From Duodenibacillus sp. (lineage in GTDB: Bacteria > Pseudomonadota > Gammaproteobacteria > Burkholderiales > Burkholderiaceae_F), in contig JAGBZO010000033.1 of the NCBI GenBank assembly GCA_017628205.1, positions 1-64,000 on the forward strand: 64,000 bases of DNA, in the 5' to 3' direction. Below are positions 44,230-54,287 of the stretch, in pieces (the first letter of the stretch is position 1; each line of letters starts with the position of its first letter). The notes under the pieces were generated by a model. It ran no database searches, had not been told where the DNA came from, and saw only the letters and a list, made by a program, of their open reading frames with translations. A program made the translations under genes and the position numbers.

Positions 44230-45240
44230 TTAGTTTACTCGCATTTCGCGCAAGGCTCGACAATACAAAGCCGACTTTTTGAGTTCGCGCATTGACAAGC
44301 TCATGCCCTTGGGCGCCAAAGCCGCGGCACGCAACACGAAATCTCGCGTCGGATTCCACACAAGGCCGTTGAGCAACTCATCGGCGTCGGCCGGACTATT
44401 GCAAACGATCAAACCGTCGCAGCCGGCCTGCAACGCTTTTTGCCCGCGTTCGACGATACCGCCGGCCGAAACCGCGCCCTTCATCGACAAATCGTCGGAA
44501 AAAACAAAACCGGTAAAACCCAAACGATCGCGAAGCAAGTCGGTGACGATTCGACGGGAGAACGACGCCGGCTGATCGTCAATGGCGGGATATTTGACGT
44601 GCGCCGTCATGATCGACGTCAGACTCACACCCATCCAATCGTAAGGAGCCACATCGGTAGCCACGATCTGGGCCTCGCCTCGCTCGTCCACCGGCAAATC
44701 CAAATGACTGTCCGCTTCAACAAAACCGTGTCCGGGAAAATGTTTGCCGCAGTTGGCCATACCGGCCAAGGCCATCCCCTGGCACAGAGCGTCGGCTAAG
44801 CGCGCGACCACCTTCGGATCGATACTGAAGGCGCGCTCGCCAATAATTTCACTGCGTCCCCAATTCAAATCCAAGACGGGGGCAAACGTCATGTCCACGC
44901 CGCAGGCACGCAACTCGGCCGCCATGACGTAACCGGCGGCCTTTGCGGCTTTGAGAGCGCGTTCGGGGGAACGCATGTACATTCGGCCGTACTCGGCCAT
45001 GGCGGGAATCTGCGTGAAACCGTCGCGAAAACGCTGGACGCGACCGCCCTCATGATCCACCGAGATCATGAGCCCGGGTTGCAAGTCGTGAATCTCCTCG
45101 CACAAAGCGCTCAACTGTTCGGGATCGGCGTAATTGCGGGAAAACAAAATCACCATGCCGACCAACGGGTGCGTCAAACGTCGACGATCTTCGTCGGTCA
45201 AACGCAATCCTTGAATATCACAAACGATCGGTCCGATCAT
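44230..45240 (-). CDS. nagZ: Beta-N-acetylhexosaminidase
   Basis: 336 residues, glycoside hydrolase family 3. It removes GlcNAc from anhydro-muropeptides during cell-wall recycling in the cytosol, in the same pathway as ldcA in this window. The active-site blocks are [32 protein letters not shown] and the nucleophile Asp in [12 protein letters not shown]. The ATG at 45240 is chosen because GAGG lies five bases upstream; a GTG two codons earlier has none. pdxJ is 19 bases upstream. Confidence 0.95.
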   Translation of the reverse strand: MIGPIVCDIQGLRLTDEDRRRLTHPLVGMVILFSRNYADPEQLSALCEEIHDLQPGLMISVDHEGGRVQRFRDGFTQIPAMAEYGRMYMRSPERALKAAKAAGYVMAAELRACGVDMTFAPVLDLNWGRSEIIGERAFSIDPKVVARLADALCQGMALAGMANCGKHFPGHGFVEADSHLDLPVDERGEAQIVATDVAPYDWMGVSLTSIMTAHVKYPAIDDQPASFSRRIVTDLLRDRLGFTGFVFSDDLSMKGAVSAGGIVERGQKALQAGCDGLIVCNSPADADELLNGLVWNPTRDFVLRAAALAPKGMSLSMRELKKSALYCRALREMRVN

Positions 45241-45259
45241 GCTCACCTCGTTTTAATCA

Positions 45260-46021
45260 TCAGGCGGCCAGCGCGATGCGTTCGCTGGCACGCAAACAAA
45301 TACCGTTGTAGCGACCGACGGTTTCGGTCATACCGTATTCCAGTGCCTCGGAGATCAACGCGTGTCCGATGGAGACTTCGCTGATGTAACGACAGGACAC
45401 CAACAATTCTTCCAGATTGACAAGACTCAAATCGTGCCCCGCATTGACGCCCAAACCGGCCTCGTGCGCAGCCAAGGCGGCCTCCGCATAACGCGCCAAC
45501 TCGTTTTCCTTGCGCGTCGTGCCGCAACTGGCGGCATAAGCTTCGGTATAGAGCTCGATACGATCGGCACCGAGCGCCTTGGCCAACGCCATGTCTTCGG
45601 CCACCGGATCCATAAACAAACTGACGCGAACTCCCAGGCGCTTGCACTCTTCAATCAACGGCAAGAGTCGTTCGCCGTCCTTGCGCAAATCAAAGCCGTG
45701 ATCGCTCGTTTTTTGTTCTTCACTGTCGGGAACGAACGTTGCCTGATGAGGACGACTTTCACGAATGTGATCCATCAAATTCATGAAAGGATTGCCCTCA
45801 ATGTTGAATTCGCGTCCGGGCCAGGTCTTGACCAAACGGGCCAAAGCCGGCACGTCCGATGCGCGAATGTGACGCTCGTCGGGACGCGGATGCACCGTCA
45901 AACCGGCGGCACCCGCCTTCAAACTGATCGCGCCGAACAGAACGGGACTGGGCGTGTTGCCGTCTCGCGAATTGCGAATCAACGCGACCTTATTCAAATT
46001 TACGGATAATTTCGTCAACAT
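45260..46021 (-). CDS. pdxJ: Pyridoxine 5'-phosphate synthase
   Basis: 253 residues. It joins 1-deoxyxylulose 5-phosphate and 3-amino-2-oxopropyl phosphate to form pyridoxine 5'-phosphate (vitamin B6). Features are LSVNLNKVALIRNSRDGNTP, GAAGLTVHPRPDERHIR, and the GHDLSLVNL and EVSIGHALISEAL blocks with active-site His. The length is standard. It lies in the lepA-nagZ block; the acpS that often follows pdxJ in this cluster is absent. Confidence 0.96.
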   Translation of the reverse strand: MLTKLSVNLNKVALIRNSRDGNTPSPVLFGAISLKAGAAGLTVHPRPDERHIRASDVPALARLVKTWPGREFNIEGNPFMNLMDHIRESRPHQATFVPDSEEQKTSDHGFDLRKDGERLLPLIEECKRLGVRVSLFMDPVAEDMALAKALGADRIELYTEAYAASCGTTRKENELARYAEAALAAHEAGLGVNAGHDLSLVNLEELLVSCRYISEVSIGHALISEALEYGMTETVGRYNGICLRASERIALAA

Positions 46022-46083
46022 AATGATCTCATTTCACTGCGTGTCGCAGTTCAATCTCTTAATGAACATCCACATCGACATCG

Positions 46084-46884
46084 TCAAAATTGCTGCCACT
46101 GGGTTGCCGTGCGACGTGTCAACAGCTCTTTGTCTCCGACATGGTAACGGATGATAGCGCGCAATACGTCGCGCGCTTCTTTAAGAAGCGTCGGTTTTGA
46201 AAAATCTCTCTCCACGATGGCGCGAGCCGTCTCGTAAGAAACGACGCACTCGTCCTCATAAACCAAACCGCGGTCGACCACGGGCTCGAGTCTGCCCTCA
46301 AGCACGCGGTAACGCCCCGAACGCTCTCCCTCGACAAGGGTCACGCCCCAACCGCATAAACGCAAGAGTTCCAATTCGAATTCTCGCAAGACGCGTTGGA
46401 CGCGTGCGGCCGCCGGAGTTTGGGCGATGGAGGCAAGCGTATCGACGTACAAATCGAAAAGAGCCGGGTTGGGATCTTCGCGGGCCGTCAGTTTGACGAT
46501 CAGCTCGTTTAAATAAAAGGCCGACAACAAAGCGTCGCCCGACAACGTGGGCAACCCGCCCATCCAACGGGCGTGCGTGAGTTTTTTAACTTCCTGCGCG
46601 CCGCAGTAACCAACCACGAGAGGTGAAAACGGATTGATCAATCCGCGGAACTGACTGCCGGGACGTTTGACGCCGCGCACGGCGACGACGACGCGACCGT
46701 GATGACGGGTCAAGCATTCGGCGATGACGCTCGATTCCTTCCACGGCCATGTTGCCAAAACGAAGGCCGGTTCATTGTGAACGCGAACGCCGGCTTGCTT
46801 GACTGACAGTCGAGACAAAGCACCCAACGATTGCTCGGTGCGATCGTCGGGTGTCATTGTGGTCGTTTCAATCGAATCAGTCAT
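46084..46884 (-). CDS. recO: DNA repair protein RecO
   Basis: 266 residues from the ATG at 46884, which overlaps the end of era by eight bases. An upstream start inside era gives a non-RecO N-terminus. The OB-fold (EPAFVLATWPWKESSVIAEC, GRVVVAVRGVKRPGSQFRG) is followed by a helical domain with LSAFYLNELIVKLTAREDPN. It loads RecA with RecR in gap repair. The order era-recO-pdxJ is the usual proteobacterial one. Confidence 0.92.
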   Translation of the reverse strand: MTDSIETTTMTPDDRTEQSLGALSRLSVKQAGVRVHNEPAFVLATWPWKESSVIAECLTRHHGRVVVAVRGVKRPGSQFRGLINPFSPLVVGYCGAQEVKKLTHARWMGGLPTLSGDALLSAFYLNELIVKLTAREDPNPALFDLYVDTLASIAQTPAAARVQRVLREFELELLRLCGWGVTLVEGERSGRYRVLEGRLEPVVDRGLVYEDECVVSYETARAIVERDFSKPTLLKEARDVLRAIIRYHVGDKELLTRRTATQWQQF

Positions 46885-47785
46885 AACCCAAGGTTTTGAG
46901 AGCGCGTGCGTCGTCGCTCCAACCGCGGCGTACACGCACCCACACTTCCAAGTGCAGACGCTTGCCGAGCATTTCGGCAATGTCGGCTCGTGCCAAGCGG
47001 GAAATTTCGCGCAGTTTGGCACCGCCTTCACCAATGACAATCGGCTTGTGACTTTCTCGATCGACAATCAACGAAGCGATGATTTCCGCGCCGTCATCGT
47101 CTTCGTTCCACCGGTCGATCGTAACTGCCACGCCGTAAGGCAACTCGTCTCCGAGCAGTCGGAACGCCTTTTCGCGAATGGTTTCCGCAGCAAGGAAACG
47201 GGGGGATCGATCCGTATACAGGTCGGGATCGAAATACGGTACCGATTCGGGCAACAACTTTTTGATTTCGTCGGTCAAATGTTGAAGCATCTTGCCCTTT
47301 TCGGCACTCACCGGAACGATGGCTGCAAACGGGAACTTTTGCATGGATTCGGCCATGAGCGGCAAAAGACGTTCCTTATCCTTGACCAAATCGATCTTAT
47401 TCAAGACGAGAATGACGTTTGTCGCCTCCTTGTTCAAAAGGCGCAATACGTTCAAGTCTTCCTGCTTCCATCCGGCCGCATCGATCACGAACAAAACGGC
47501 GTCAACTTCTGCCAACGTGGAGCGAACCGTACGATTCATTCGCTTGAGCAACGCCGAGTGGTAACGCGACTGAAACCCGGGCGTATCCATAAAAATGAAC
47601 TGTGCGTCGTCATACGTCACGACGCCCAACACGCGGTCACGAGTCGTTTGAGGCTTCTTCGACGTAATCGACACCTTTTCGCCGACAATGGCGTTGATCA
47701 ACGTCGACTTGCCGACATTGGGGCGACCGACCACGGCCACGTAACCGCATCGAAAGCCTTCTTTGTATGCATGCATATCAATCAC
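46877..47785 (-). CDS. era: GTPase Era
   Basis: 302 residues. A GTPase for 16S rRNA maturation and 30S assembly. G1 is GRPNVGKSTLIN, switch I is KPQTTRDRVLG, G3 is DTPGF, G4 is NKIDLV, and G5 is PVSAEKG. The C-terminal KH domain has IVIGEGGAKLREI. The GTG start at 47785 has GGGAG seven bases upstream, while the ATG three codons later is too far. It lies in the rnc-era-recO run. Confidence 0.96.
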   Translation of the reverse strand: MIDMHAYKEGFRCGYVAVVGRPNVGKSTLINAIVGEKVSITSKKPQTTRDRVLGVVTYDDAQFIFMDTPGFQSRYHSALLKRMNRTVRSTLAEVDAVLFVIDAAGWKQEDLNVLRLLNKEATNVILVLNKIDLVKDKERLLPLMAESMQKFPFAAIVPVSAEKGKMLQHLTDEIKKLLPESVPYFDPDLYTDRSPRFLAAETIREKAFRLLGDELPYGVAVTIDRWNEDDDGAEIIASLIVDRESHKPIVIGEGGAKLREISRLARADIAEMLGKRLHLEVWVRVRRGWSDDARALKTLGYD

Positions 47786-47801
47786 TTTGTCTCTCCCGCG
47801 T

Positions 47802-48518
47802 TTAGCGCTTCAATTCCGTTTGAACCTTGAGCAACGCTTTGGCCGCCGCTTCTTGCTCGGCCGCGCGTCGGCTCTTGCCTTGCCCGGTTTCTTCAATCTG
47901 GAATTTCTCAATACGGCACGAACAGCAGAACAACTGCTTGTGCGCCGCCCCGGTAATGCTGACAACCTTGTATTCGGGCAAGCTCAAATGCATGCCCTGC
48001 AAACATTCTTGCAATTCGGTTTTGGCATCCTTGGCCAAACGTTCCGGGGCCATGGAATTGCCCGCCAAAATCGGTTCGTACAAGGACAAAATCACGCGTT
48101 GCGCCGCTTCAAAACCCGCGTCCAAAAAAACCGCGCCGAACACGGCTTCGCAGGCGTCTGCCATAATCGACGGACGGGTGGCGCCGCCGGTTTTCAATTC
48201 GCCTTCGCCCAAACGAATGAAACGGTTGATCTCGATGCGAGTGGCGATTTCATCCAACGTCTTTTCGCATACGAGATTGGCACGCACGCGAGACAACACC
48301 CCTTCGGTGAAGTGCGTGTCGCGAGCGTACAACGCATGACCGACGACGCAATTGAGAACCGAGTCGCCCAAAAACTCAAGGCGTTCGTTGTGGTCGGCTG
48401 CAAAACTGCGATGCGTGATCGCTCGTTCGATCAACGTCTTGTTTTCAAAAACGTAACCGATGCGCTTTTCCAATTCCTCAACGCCCAACAAATCTCTTCC
48501 GATCATCTTCTCGTCCAT
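47802..48518 (-). CDS. rnc: Ribonuclease III
   Basis: 238 residues. A double-strand RNA endonuclease for rRNA processing. The signature is ERLEFLGDSVLN, with the second acidic site CEAVFGAVFLDAG. The double-strand RNA-binding domain ends the protein (TELQECLQGMHLSLPEY...GKSRRAAEQEAAAKALL). The length is standard. It follows lepB by nine bases. Confidence 0.96.
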   Translation of the reverse strand: MDEKMIGRDLLGVEELEKRIGYVFENKTLIERAITHRSFAADHNERLEFLGDSVLNCVVGHALYARDTHFTEGVLSRVRANLVCEKTLDEIATRIEINRFIRLGEGELKTGGATRPSIMADACEAVFGAVFLDAGFEAAQRVILSLYEPILAGNSMAPERLAKDAKTELQECLQGMHLSLPEYKVVSITGAAHKQLFCCSCRIEKFQIEETGQGKSRRAAEQEAAAKALLKVQTELKR

Positions 48519-48527
48519 CCGTTCACG

Positions 48528-49418
48528 TTATTCGAACGAGCCGATACGGCTTAAATCGCTGAAATTGGCCCAGATGAAGAACGCGCGACCCACGAGGTTC
48601 TCTTCCGGAACGAAGCCCCAATAGCGGCTGTCCTCACTATTGTCGCGGTTGTCACCCAAAACGAAATACTGACCTTCCGGAACCTTGCAAACGAAACCGT
48701 TGTCATAGTAGGTGCATCCGCCGGCAACACGGGGATACGGCATGCCTCGCAGACCGGAACCGACGCGTTCGTCCACGGCGATCATATGCTTGACGTCGCC
48801 CAGCGTTTCTTCACGTTGCGACAACGTCACGTGCGTGAAGGGATCCACCCAATCGCCCAAGTGTTTTTGTTGCATCGGCTTGCCGTTAACAAAAATCGTC
48901 TTGTTGACGTACTTGATCGTGTCACCCGGTACGCCGACAACGCGCTTGATGTAGTCGACAGAAGGGTCGACGGGATAACGGAAAACGATCACGTCGCCGC
49001 GTTCGGGCGTGCGGCCTTCCGTAATCTTGGTGTGCACGATCGGCAGACGAAGACCGTATTCGTACTTGTTCACCAAAATGAAGTCGCCGATGTAGAGCGT
49101 CGGCAACATGGAGCCGGAAGGGATGCGGAACGGTTCGAACAGGAACGAACGCAAAGCGAACACGAACACGATGACGGGAAAGAGCCCGGCCGTGTAATCG
49201 ATCCACCAAGGTTCACGCGTCAAATCGCGATACAAGGCGTTGCGAGCATCGATGACGGTTCGTTCGCCGCGGTTGATGGCCTCGCGATTGTCGCTTTCAA
49301 ATTGCGATACGGCTGCTTGCGCGGCTTTGCGACGCGCTTTCTGCCACTTGAACTTGTTCACGACCCACATAACGCCCGTCACGACCGTGAGGACGAACAA
49401 AAGCATGGAAAAGTTCAT
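48528..49418 (-). CDS. lepB: Signal peptidase I
   Basis: 296 residues. It cleaves Sec and Tat signal peptides at the outer face of the inner membrane. There are two N-terminal helices (MNFSMLLFVLTVVTGVMW and WIDYTAGLFPVIVFVFAL). The catalytic Ser is in FRIPSGSMLPTL and the Lys in DYIKRVVGVPGD, with the GDNRDNSEDSRYWGFV block near the end. The ATG at 49418 has GAGGAG upstream. It follows lepA by 19 bases. Confidence 0.96.
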   Translation of the reverse strand: MNFSMLLFVLTVVTGVMWVVNKFKWQKARRKAAQAAVSQFESDNREAINRGERTVIDARNALYRDLTREPWWIDYTAGLFPVIVFVFALRSFLFEPFRIPSGSMLPTLYIGDFILVNKYEYGLRLPIVHTKITEGRTPERGDVIVFRYPVDPSVDYIKRVVGVPGDTIKYVNKTIFVNGKPMQQKHLGDWVDPFTHVTLSQREETLGDVKHMIAVDERVGSGLRGMPYPRVAGGCTYYDNGFVCKVPEGQYFVLGDNRDNSEDSRYWGFVPEENLVGRAFFIWANFSDLSRIGSFE

Positions 49419-49437
49419 CGTTGGTCTCCTCGTGCGT

Positions 49438-51234
49438 TTATTTCTTGTCGTCGACCTGCAAGATGGCCAAGAAGGCTTCCTGCGGAATCTCAACGCTGCC
49501 GACCTGCTTCATGCGCTTTTTGCCGGCCTTTTGTTTTTCAAGCAACTTCTTCTTTCGCGTGATGTCGCCGCCGTAACACTTCGCCAGCACGTTCTTGCGC
49601 AAAGCCTTGACGTTCTCACGGGCAATAATGTTGCCGCCGATGGCCGCCTGAATGGCCACGTCGTACATCTGTCGCGGAATCAAACTGCGCAAACGGGACA
49701 CGATTTCACGACCGCGGTACGGTGCGTTGTGACGGTGAACGATACTGCTCAAAGCGTCCACTCGGTCGCCGTTGATCAACATGTCGACCTTGACCACGTC
49801 GGCCGCGCGATATTCCTTGAATTCGTAGTCCATAGAGGCGTAACCGCGAGTGATCGACTTCATACGATCGAAGAAATCGAGCACGATTTCGGCCAAGGGC
49901 AATTCGTACGTCAAATGCACCTGACGGCCGTGGTAAGCCAGATTGAGCTGGATCCCGCGCTTTTCCTGACACAACTTCATGACCGGGCCGACATAATCGT
50001 TCGGAACGAAAATCGTCACCTGATCGATCGGCTCGCGAATTTCGGCGATCTTGTCCACCGGAGGCAGCTTGCTCGGATTTTCAACACGAATGACTTCGCC
50101 GTTGGTCATCAGAACTTCATACACGACGCTCGGAGCCGTCGTGATGAGATCCATGTCGTATTCGCGTTCGAGACGTTCCTGAACGATGTCCATGTGCAAG
50201 AGCCCCAAGAAGCCCGCACGGAAACCGAAACCCAACGCCTGGGAAACTTCGGGTTCGAACTTCAACGCGGCATCGTTCAGTTGCAACTTCATCAATGCTT
50301 CGCGCAACGCGTCGTACTGATTGGATTCGACGGGGTACAAACCGGCGAACACCTGCGGTTTGACTTCCTTGAAACCGGGCAACGCTTCCTTGGCCGGATT
50401 GACGGCGGAAGTCATCGTGTCGCCCACGCGGGCGTCCTTAAGTTCCTTAATACCGGAGACGATGAACCCCACTTCACCGGGCTTGAGGATGTCGCGCTGA
50501 CGTGCCTTGGGCGTAAACTGGCCGACCTGTTCGACCAAATGCGTTGCGCCGGTGGCCATCAACATGACCTTGTCCTTGGGACGAATACAACCGTTGACGA
50601 CGCGTACCAGGGTCACGATGCCCACGTAGTTGTCGAACCAACTGTCGATGATCAATGCCTGCAACGGCGCGTTTTCGTCGCCGACGGGAGGGGGAACGTC
50701 GCGCACGATGCGTTCGAGAATGTCGTCGATGCCCATGCCGGTCTTGGCAGAGCATTCGACGGCGTCGGTCGCGTCGATGCCGATTACGTCTTCGATCTCT
50801 TCCTTGGCCGCATCGGGGTTGGCGCTTTGCAAGTCCATCTTGTTAAGAACCGGCAAGACTTCGACGCCCAAATCGATGGCGGTGTAGCAATTGGCGACGG
50901 TCTGCGCTTCCACGCCTTGCGTGGCGTCGACGACCAACAGCGCCCCCTCACAAGCCGACAAAGAACGGCTGACTTCATAGGAGAAGTCAACGTGCCCCGG
51001 GGTATCGATGAGGTTGAGTTCGTAAGTCTGACCGTCCTTGGCCTTGTACTTCAATGACGCCGTCTGTGCCTTGATCGTGATGCCGCGTTCGCGTTCCAAA
51101 TCCATGCTGTCAAGCACTTGAGAACTCATTTCGCGATCGGAGAGCCCGCCGCAGCGCTGAATCAAGCGATCGGCCAGCGTCGATTTACCATGGTCGATAT
51201 GAGCAATGATGGAGAAGTTGCGGATATTGTCCAT
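49438..51234 (-). CDS. lepA: Elongation factor 4 (LepA)
   Basis: 598 residues. A ribosome-bound back-translocase GTPase. G1 is [15 protein letters not shown]3 is [12 protein letters not shown], and G4 is NKMDL. EF-G-like domains follow with the LepA-specific C-terminus ([19 protein letters not shown]). It heads the lepA-lepB-rnc-era-recO-pdxJ-nagZ-pncB run. An extended -10 (TGG then TACAAT) lies on the minus strand at about 51343-51351. The 51235-51485 gap shows no gene. Confidence 0.97.
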   Translation of the reverse strand: MDNIRNFSIIAHIDHGKSTLADRLIQRCGGLSDREMSSQVLDSMDLERERGITIKAQTASLKYKAKDGQTYELNLIDTPGHVDFSYEVSRSLSACEGALLVVDATQGVEAQTVANCYTAIDLGVEVLPVLNKMDLQSANPDAAKEEIEDVIGIDATDAVECSAKTGMGIDDILERIVRDVPPPVGDENAPLQALIIDSWFDNYVGIVTLVRVVNGCIRPKDKVMLMATGATHLVEQVGQFTPKARQRDILKPGEVGFIVSGIKELKDARVGDTMTSAVNPAKEALPGFKEVKPQVFAGLYPVESNQYDALREALMKLQLNDAALKFEPEVSQALGFGFRAGFLGLLHMDIVQERLEREYDMDLITTAPSVVYEVLMTNGEVIRVENPSKLPPVDKIAEIREPIDQVTIFVPNDYVGPVMKLCQEKRGIQLNLAYHGRQVHLTYELPLAEIVLDFFDRMKSITRGYASMDYEFKEYRAADVVKVDMLINGDRVDALSSIVHRHNAPYRGREIVSRLRSLIPRQMYDVAIQAAIGGNIIARENVKALRKNVLAKCYGGDITRKKKLLEKQKAGKKRMKQVGSVEIPQEAFLAILQVDDKK

Positions 51235-51485
51235 AACCTGAATTATCGTAAAGATGTCAAACCAAAAGGTCTCGTGTGAAAGGACCGCCTCGTCGCCGAT
51301 CGATCGAACACCTTCACACCAAGCCTTTCCCTAAAACGATTAATTGTACCATGCAAGCCTTGGCAAAAAGCGCGACACAACGCTCTTTCGCCCGCCCTTT
51401 CTCTTTGAACAGTGGTTAAACGCCATTAAAACCGATAAACTGTACAGATTCACATTAACGTCCGCGTCGTTTCTATCACAGGCTC

Positions 51486-52685
51486 ATGTCAAAACCTAGC
51501 AAACTCTTTTCGACCACCGATCTGGATCACGGCGAACACGCCGAACGCGACGAGCTGATTCGTCTGGCCTATATGGCCATCGAATCGAGTTCGCGACTGC
51601 AAGACGCCCAGTGCGATGCCGTCCTGTCCGAACTGTGCTCCAAGGCATTGGCCGCGGGGGACGACTCCGACATCGAGGCCGCTTTGTCGGAACTGAAAAA
51701 CGACGACACTCCCGCGTATGACGAACTGCTCGCGATGAGCGAAGACTGCGCTCAGGTGTATCGCGACGCATCGGGCACTCACATCCTGTTCCTCATTCCC
51801 ATCCTGGCTTGGAGTCGCTATCACATTCCGCAAGGCAAGCTCTCGGATGCCGTACTCGAACAGTTGGCCGCCTGTTACAAATCCCACTACTGCGCGGAAA
51901 CGGCCCGCGTGACGATCGGCGACAGCTTGATTGCCGCCGAACACATTCCCGAACGTCTCAGCCAAGTTCAGGATCTGCTCAAGCATCTGGTGGAAAACGG
52001 CGGGAAACACGATGCCATCGTGAGCGTGGCGCATCTGCTCAAAGAAGCCACGGTTCCGGACTTCGCCGACTCGCGCTACATTGCCTTGTGCGTTTCGAGT
52101 AAAAACGAAGCCGACCTTTTCCCGTCTCTTTCTCACGGCTATTTTGATCGTGCACGCTCCCACATGCGTTTTTGTCTGCAAGCCAAGCGCATTTTGGAGT
52201 TGTCTTTGCTCGGCAGCGTTTTCGACGTGCAACCTCCCGCCGCGTTCTTTACCGCTTGGCGTCAGGGCGAAACGGCCATGCGCGTGTACGCGCTCAAAGC
52301 ACTGGTCGATTTTGTCGGTTGCATGGGGTACGGCCCCTTCGAGTTGATCGCCACCACCGGCATCTTCCAACGCGCCATTGAAAGCGACTCCGAACCCAAT
52401 ACGGAAATTCGCATCGGCATCGCCCCGCTCAACAATCCGAGCACGATCATTGCCGGCGTCGTGTGGCCTTGCATGACGGAGGACGTTGAGGGTACCCAAC
52501 AGTTTGCCGGCGAAGTGCTCGCCAGTTGCGACGTCACCCGTATCGCCGCTCTTGAGCAGACGTTCACGATGGAATGGTGTGAAGACTGCGGCGCTCCCCT
52601 GTACGCCAACAAGGACGGTCTCGTCACTCATATTGAAGTACCCGAAGAAGTGAACGCCGACTCGTTCGCTCCGACGCTGAACTGA
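51486..52685 (+). CDS. DUF2863-like protein, unknown function
   Basis: 399 residues, soluble, no signal peptide. The N-terminus is helical (DAQCDAVLSELCSKALAAGD, EAALSELKNDDTPAYDEL). The later half contains PLNNPSTIIAGVVWPCM and a CEDCGAPLY Cys pair followed by THIEVPEE. The shape matches the DUF2863 family of Burkholderiales as I recall it, but I could not check. It is divergent from lepA and ends at a strong terminator. Confidence 0.65.
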   Translation: MSKPSKLFSTTDLDHGEHAERDELIRLAYMAIESSSRLQDAQCDAVLSELCSKALAAGDDSDIEAALSELKNDDTPAYDELLAMSEDCAQVYRDASGTHILFLIPILAWSRYHIPQGKLSDAVLEQLAACYKSHYCAETARVTIGDSLIAAEHIPERLSQVQDLLKHLVENGGKHDAIVSVAHLLKEATVPDFADSRYIALCVSSKNEADLFPSLSHGYFDRARSHMRFCLQAKRILELSLLGSVFDVQPPAAFFTAWRQGETAMRVYALKALVDFVGCMGYGPFELIATTGIFQRAIESDSEPNTEIRIGIAPLNNPSTIIAGVVWPCMTEDVEGTQQFAGEVLASCDVTRIAALEQTFTMEWCEDCGAPLYANKDGLVTHIEVPEEVNADSFAPTLN

Positions 52686-52700
52686 CGGCATCAAATTAAA

Positions 52701-52740
52701 AAGAACGGTTCTCGCCATGTGAGAACCGTTCTTTTTTTTT
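52701..52740 (+). terminator. Terminator of the DUF2863-like gene
   Basis: A 13-bp perfect stem AAGAACGGTTCTC (52701-52713) pairs with 52721-52733, followed by eight or more T. Confidence 0.9.
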
Positions 52741-52896
52741 GCATTTCGTTTCACCTCGCCTCCTTGCATTATCAGAAATTTCTTCCCTAAAAAACGCTGT
52801 TTTCTTCGTGATTCCACCTAATTTTTCGAACGGTTATTCCTGCTTTTCTTGTTGCAAACTTCGCTATCCAACTTTTTCTTGGTGAGAAAACCGAGT

Positions 52897-54135
52897 ATGC
52901 AAAACTGTTTGAACGATTTCCGTATGACCCTCGGGGGAAAGTCCTATGCTCCGCTGATGTTGGGAGGCATGGGTGTCAATATTTCCAATGACAATTTGGT
53001 TCTGGCCGTGGAAAAACTCGGCGGCATGGCTCACTTGTCCGACGCTCTGCTTATGGACGTCTCCGACCGTCAATTCGGCACGAACTACTCGGCCCAAAAA
53101 ACCCGTTGCTACAAGTCGTTGATCGGCAATCCCGACAAGAGCGACATGAAGTTTGACTTGGCTCACGTCGAACAAGCCACCAAGCGCTATATCGAAGACG
53201 TGATGTCGCGTGCCAGCGGCAACGGTCTCGTTCTGCTCAACTGCATGGAAAAGTTGACGATGAACGACAGCTTGGCCACCCTCAAGACCCGCTTGAACGC
53301 CGCCCTCGACGCCGGTATCGGCGGCATCACGCTCTCGGCCGGGCTGCACCTGTCGAGCTTCAAGCTGATGGCCGACAACAAGCGTTTCCACGACGCCATG
53401 CTCGGCACCATCGTTTCGTCCAGCCGCGCTCTCAATTTGTTCTTGCGCAAAGCTGCCGCCGTCGGCCGCATGCCCGATTACATCGTGGTCGAAGGTCCTT
53501 TGGCCGGCGGTCATTTGGGTTTCGGTCCCGACTGGGCGGAACACAAGTTGGAAAACATCGTTACGGACGTCAAGAACTTCTTGGCCGAAAAGAATTTGGA
53601 CATCCCCGTCGTTGCTGCCGGCGGCATCTTCACGGGCGGCGACGCCGTACGATTCGTGCGTGACATTGGCGCGGCCGGCGTTCAGGTCGCCACGCGCTTT
53701 ACGATCGCCAAGGAATGCGCCATTCCCGATCCTGTCAAGCAGATCTACCTGAATGCCAACCCCGAAGACGTCGAAGTCAACATGTTCTCGCCGACCGGTT
53801 ACCCGATGCGCATGTTGAAGAGCTCACCCGCCATTACGAGCGAAATTCGTCCCGCTTGCGAAACTTACGGCTACATCCTCAATCACGGCGAATGCTCCTA
53901 CGTCAAAGAATGGTATGCCCGTCAAGGCGACGCCTCTTTGCCGCACGGCAAATGTTGCATTTGCAGCCACATGCGCAACTACAAGCTGTGGACCTGCGGA
54001 ACGACCGTCTCCCGACTCAAGGAAACGACCGTTCGTCTTCCCGACGGAACGTGGCATCTGCCCTCGGCCGAAGACATCTTCAACGACTACATGTTCAGCA
54101 CCGGCGACGACGTCCGCGTCTCAAAACCCGAATAA
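52897..54135 (+). CDS. Nitronate monooxygenase-family flavoprotein with Cys-rich C-terminus
   Basis: 412 residues, FMN TIM-barrel of the 2-nitropropane dioxygenase/FabK type. Features are APLMLGGMGVNIS, VEGPLAGGHLGFG, and the phosphate-binding IPVVAAGGIFTGGD and GAAGVQVATRF. It is longer than usual NMO, with a 100-residue tail containing KCCICSHMRNYKLWTCG, which could hold a metal or FeS site. The ATG at 52897 with GGTGAG upstream is preferred to a TTG at 52849. Nitronate oxidase or enoyl-reductase activity cannot be told apart. Confidence 0.8.
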   Translation: MQNCLNDFRMTLGGKSYAPLMLGGMGVNISNDNLVLAVEKLGGMAHLSDALLMDVSDRQFGTNYSAQKTRCYKSLIGNPDKSDMKFDLAHVEQATKRYIEDVMSRASGNGLVLLNCMEKLTMNDSLATLKTRLNAALDAGIGGITLSAGLHLSSFKLMADNKRFHDAMLGTIVSSSRALNLFLRKAAAVGRMPDYIVVEGPLAGGHLGFGPDWAEHKLENIVTDVKNFLAEKNLDIPVVAAGGIFTGGDAVRFVRDIGAAGVQVATRFTIAKECAIPDPVKQIYLNANPEDVEVNMFSPTGYPMRMLKSSPAITSEIRPACETYGYILNHGECSYVKEWYARQGDASLPHGKCCICSHMRNYKLWTCGTTVSRLKETTVRLPDGTWHLPSAEDIFNDYMFSTGDDVRVSKPE

Positions 54136-54160
54136 TCGTCTCGTCTGACATGACGCCGAC

Positions 54161-54199
54161 GACCCGAAACCGTACGATGGCGGTTCGGGTCGTTTTTTT
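54161..54199 (+). terminator. Terminator between the flavoprotein gene and htpG
   Basis: GACCCGAAACCG pairs with CGGTTCGGGTC (one bulge), followed by TTTTTTT. It insulates the heat-shock promoter just downstream. Confidence 0.85.
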
Positions 54200-54201
54200 A
54201 T

Positions 54202-54229
54202 CTTGAAATACGTCATTGCATCCCCATAT
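54202..54229 (+). promoter_or_regulatory. Sigma-32 (RpoH) heat-shock promoter of htpG
   Basis: CTTGAAA (54202-54208), a 13-base spacer, then CCCCATAT (54222-54229): a full match to the known E. coli sigma-32 consensus CTTGAAA-N(11-16)-CCCCATnT. It sits 59 bases before the htpG ATG and just after the upstream terminator. Confidence 0.88.
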
Positions 54230-54287
54230 AAAGGCCATACGATTATGGACACGGACGCTTCGGGCGTCCTTTTTATCGGAGCATTTC

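Noticed and set aside
46885..47067. Longer start for recO
   Set aside because: It lies wholly inside era in another frame and gives a non-RecO N-terminus; the ATG at 46884 overlapping the era stop fits the operon.
54216..54287. Longer start for htpG
   Set aside because: It runs back into the heat-shock promoter, and the HtpG family start is at 54288.
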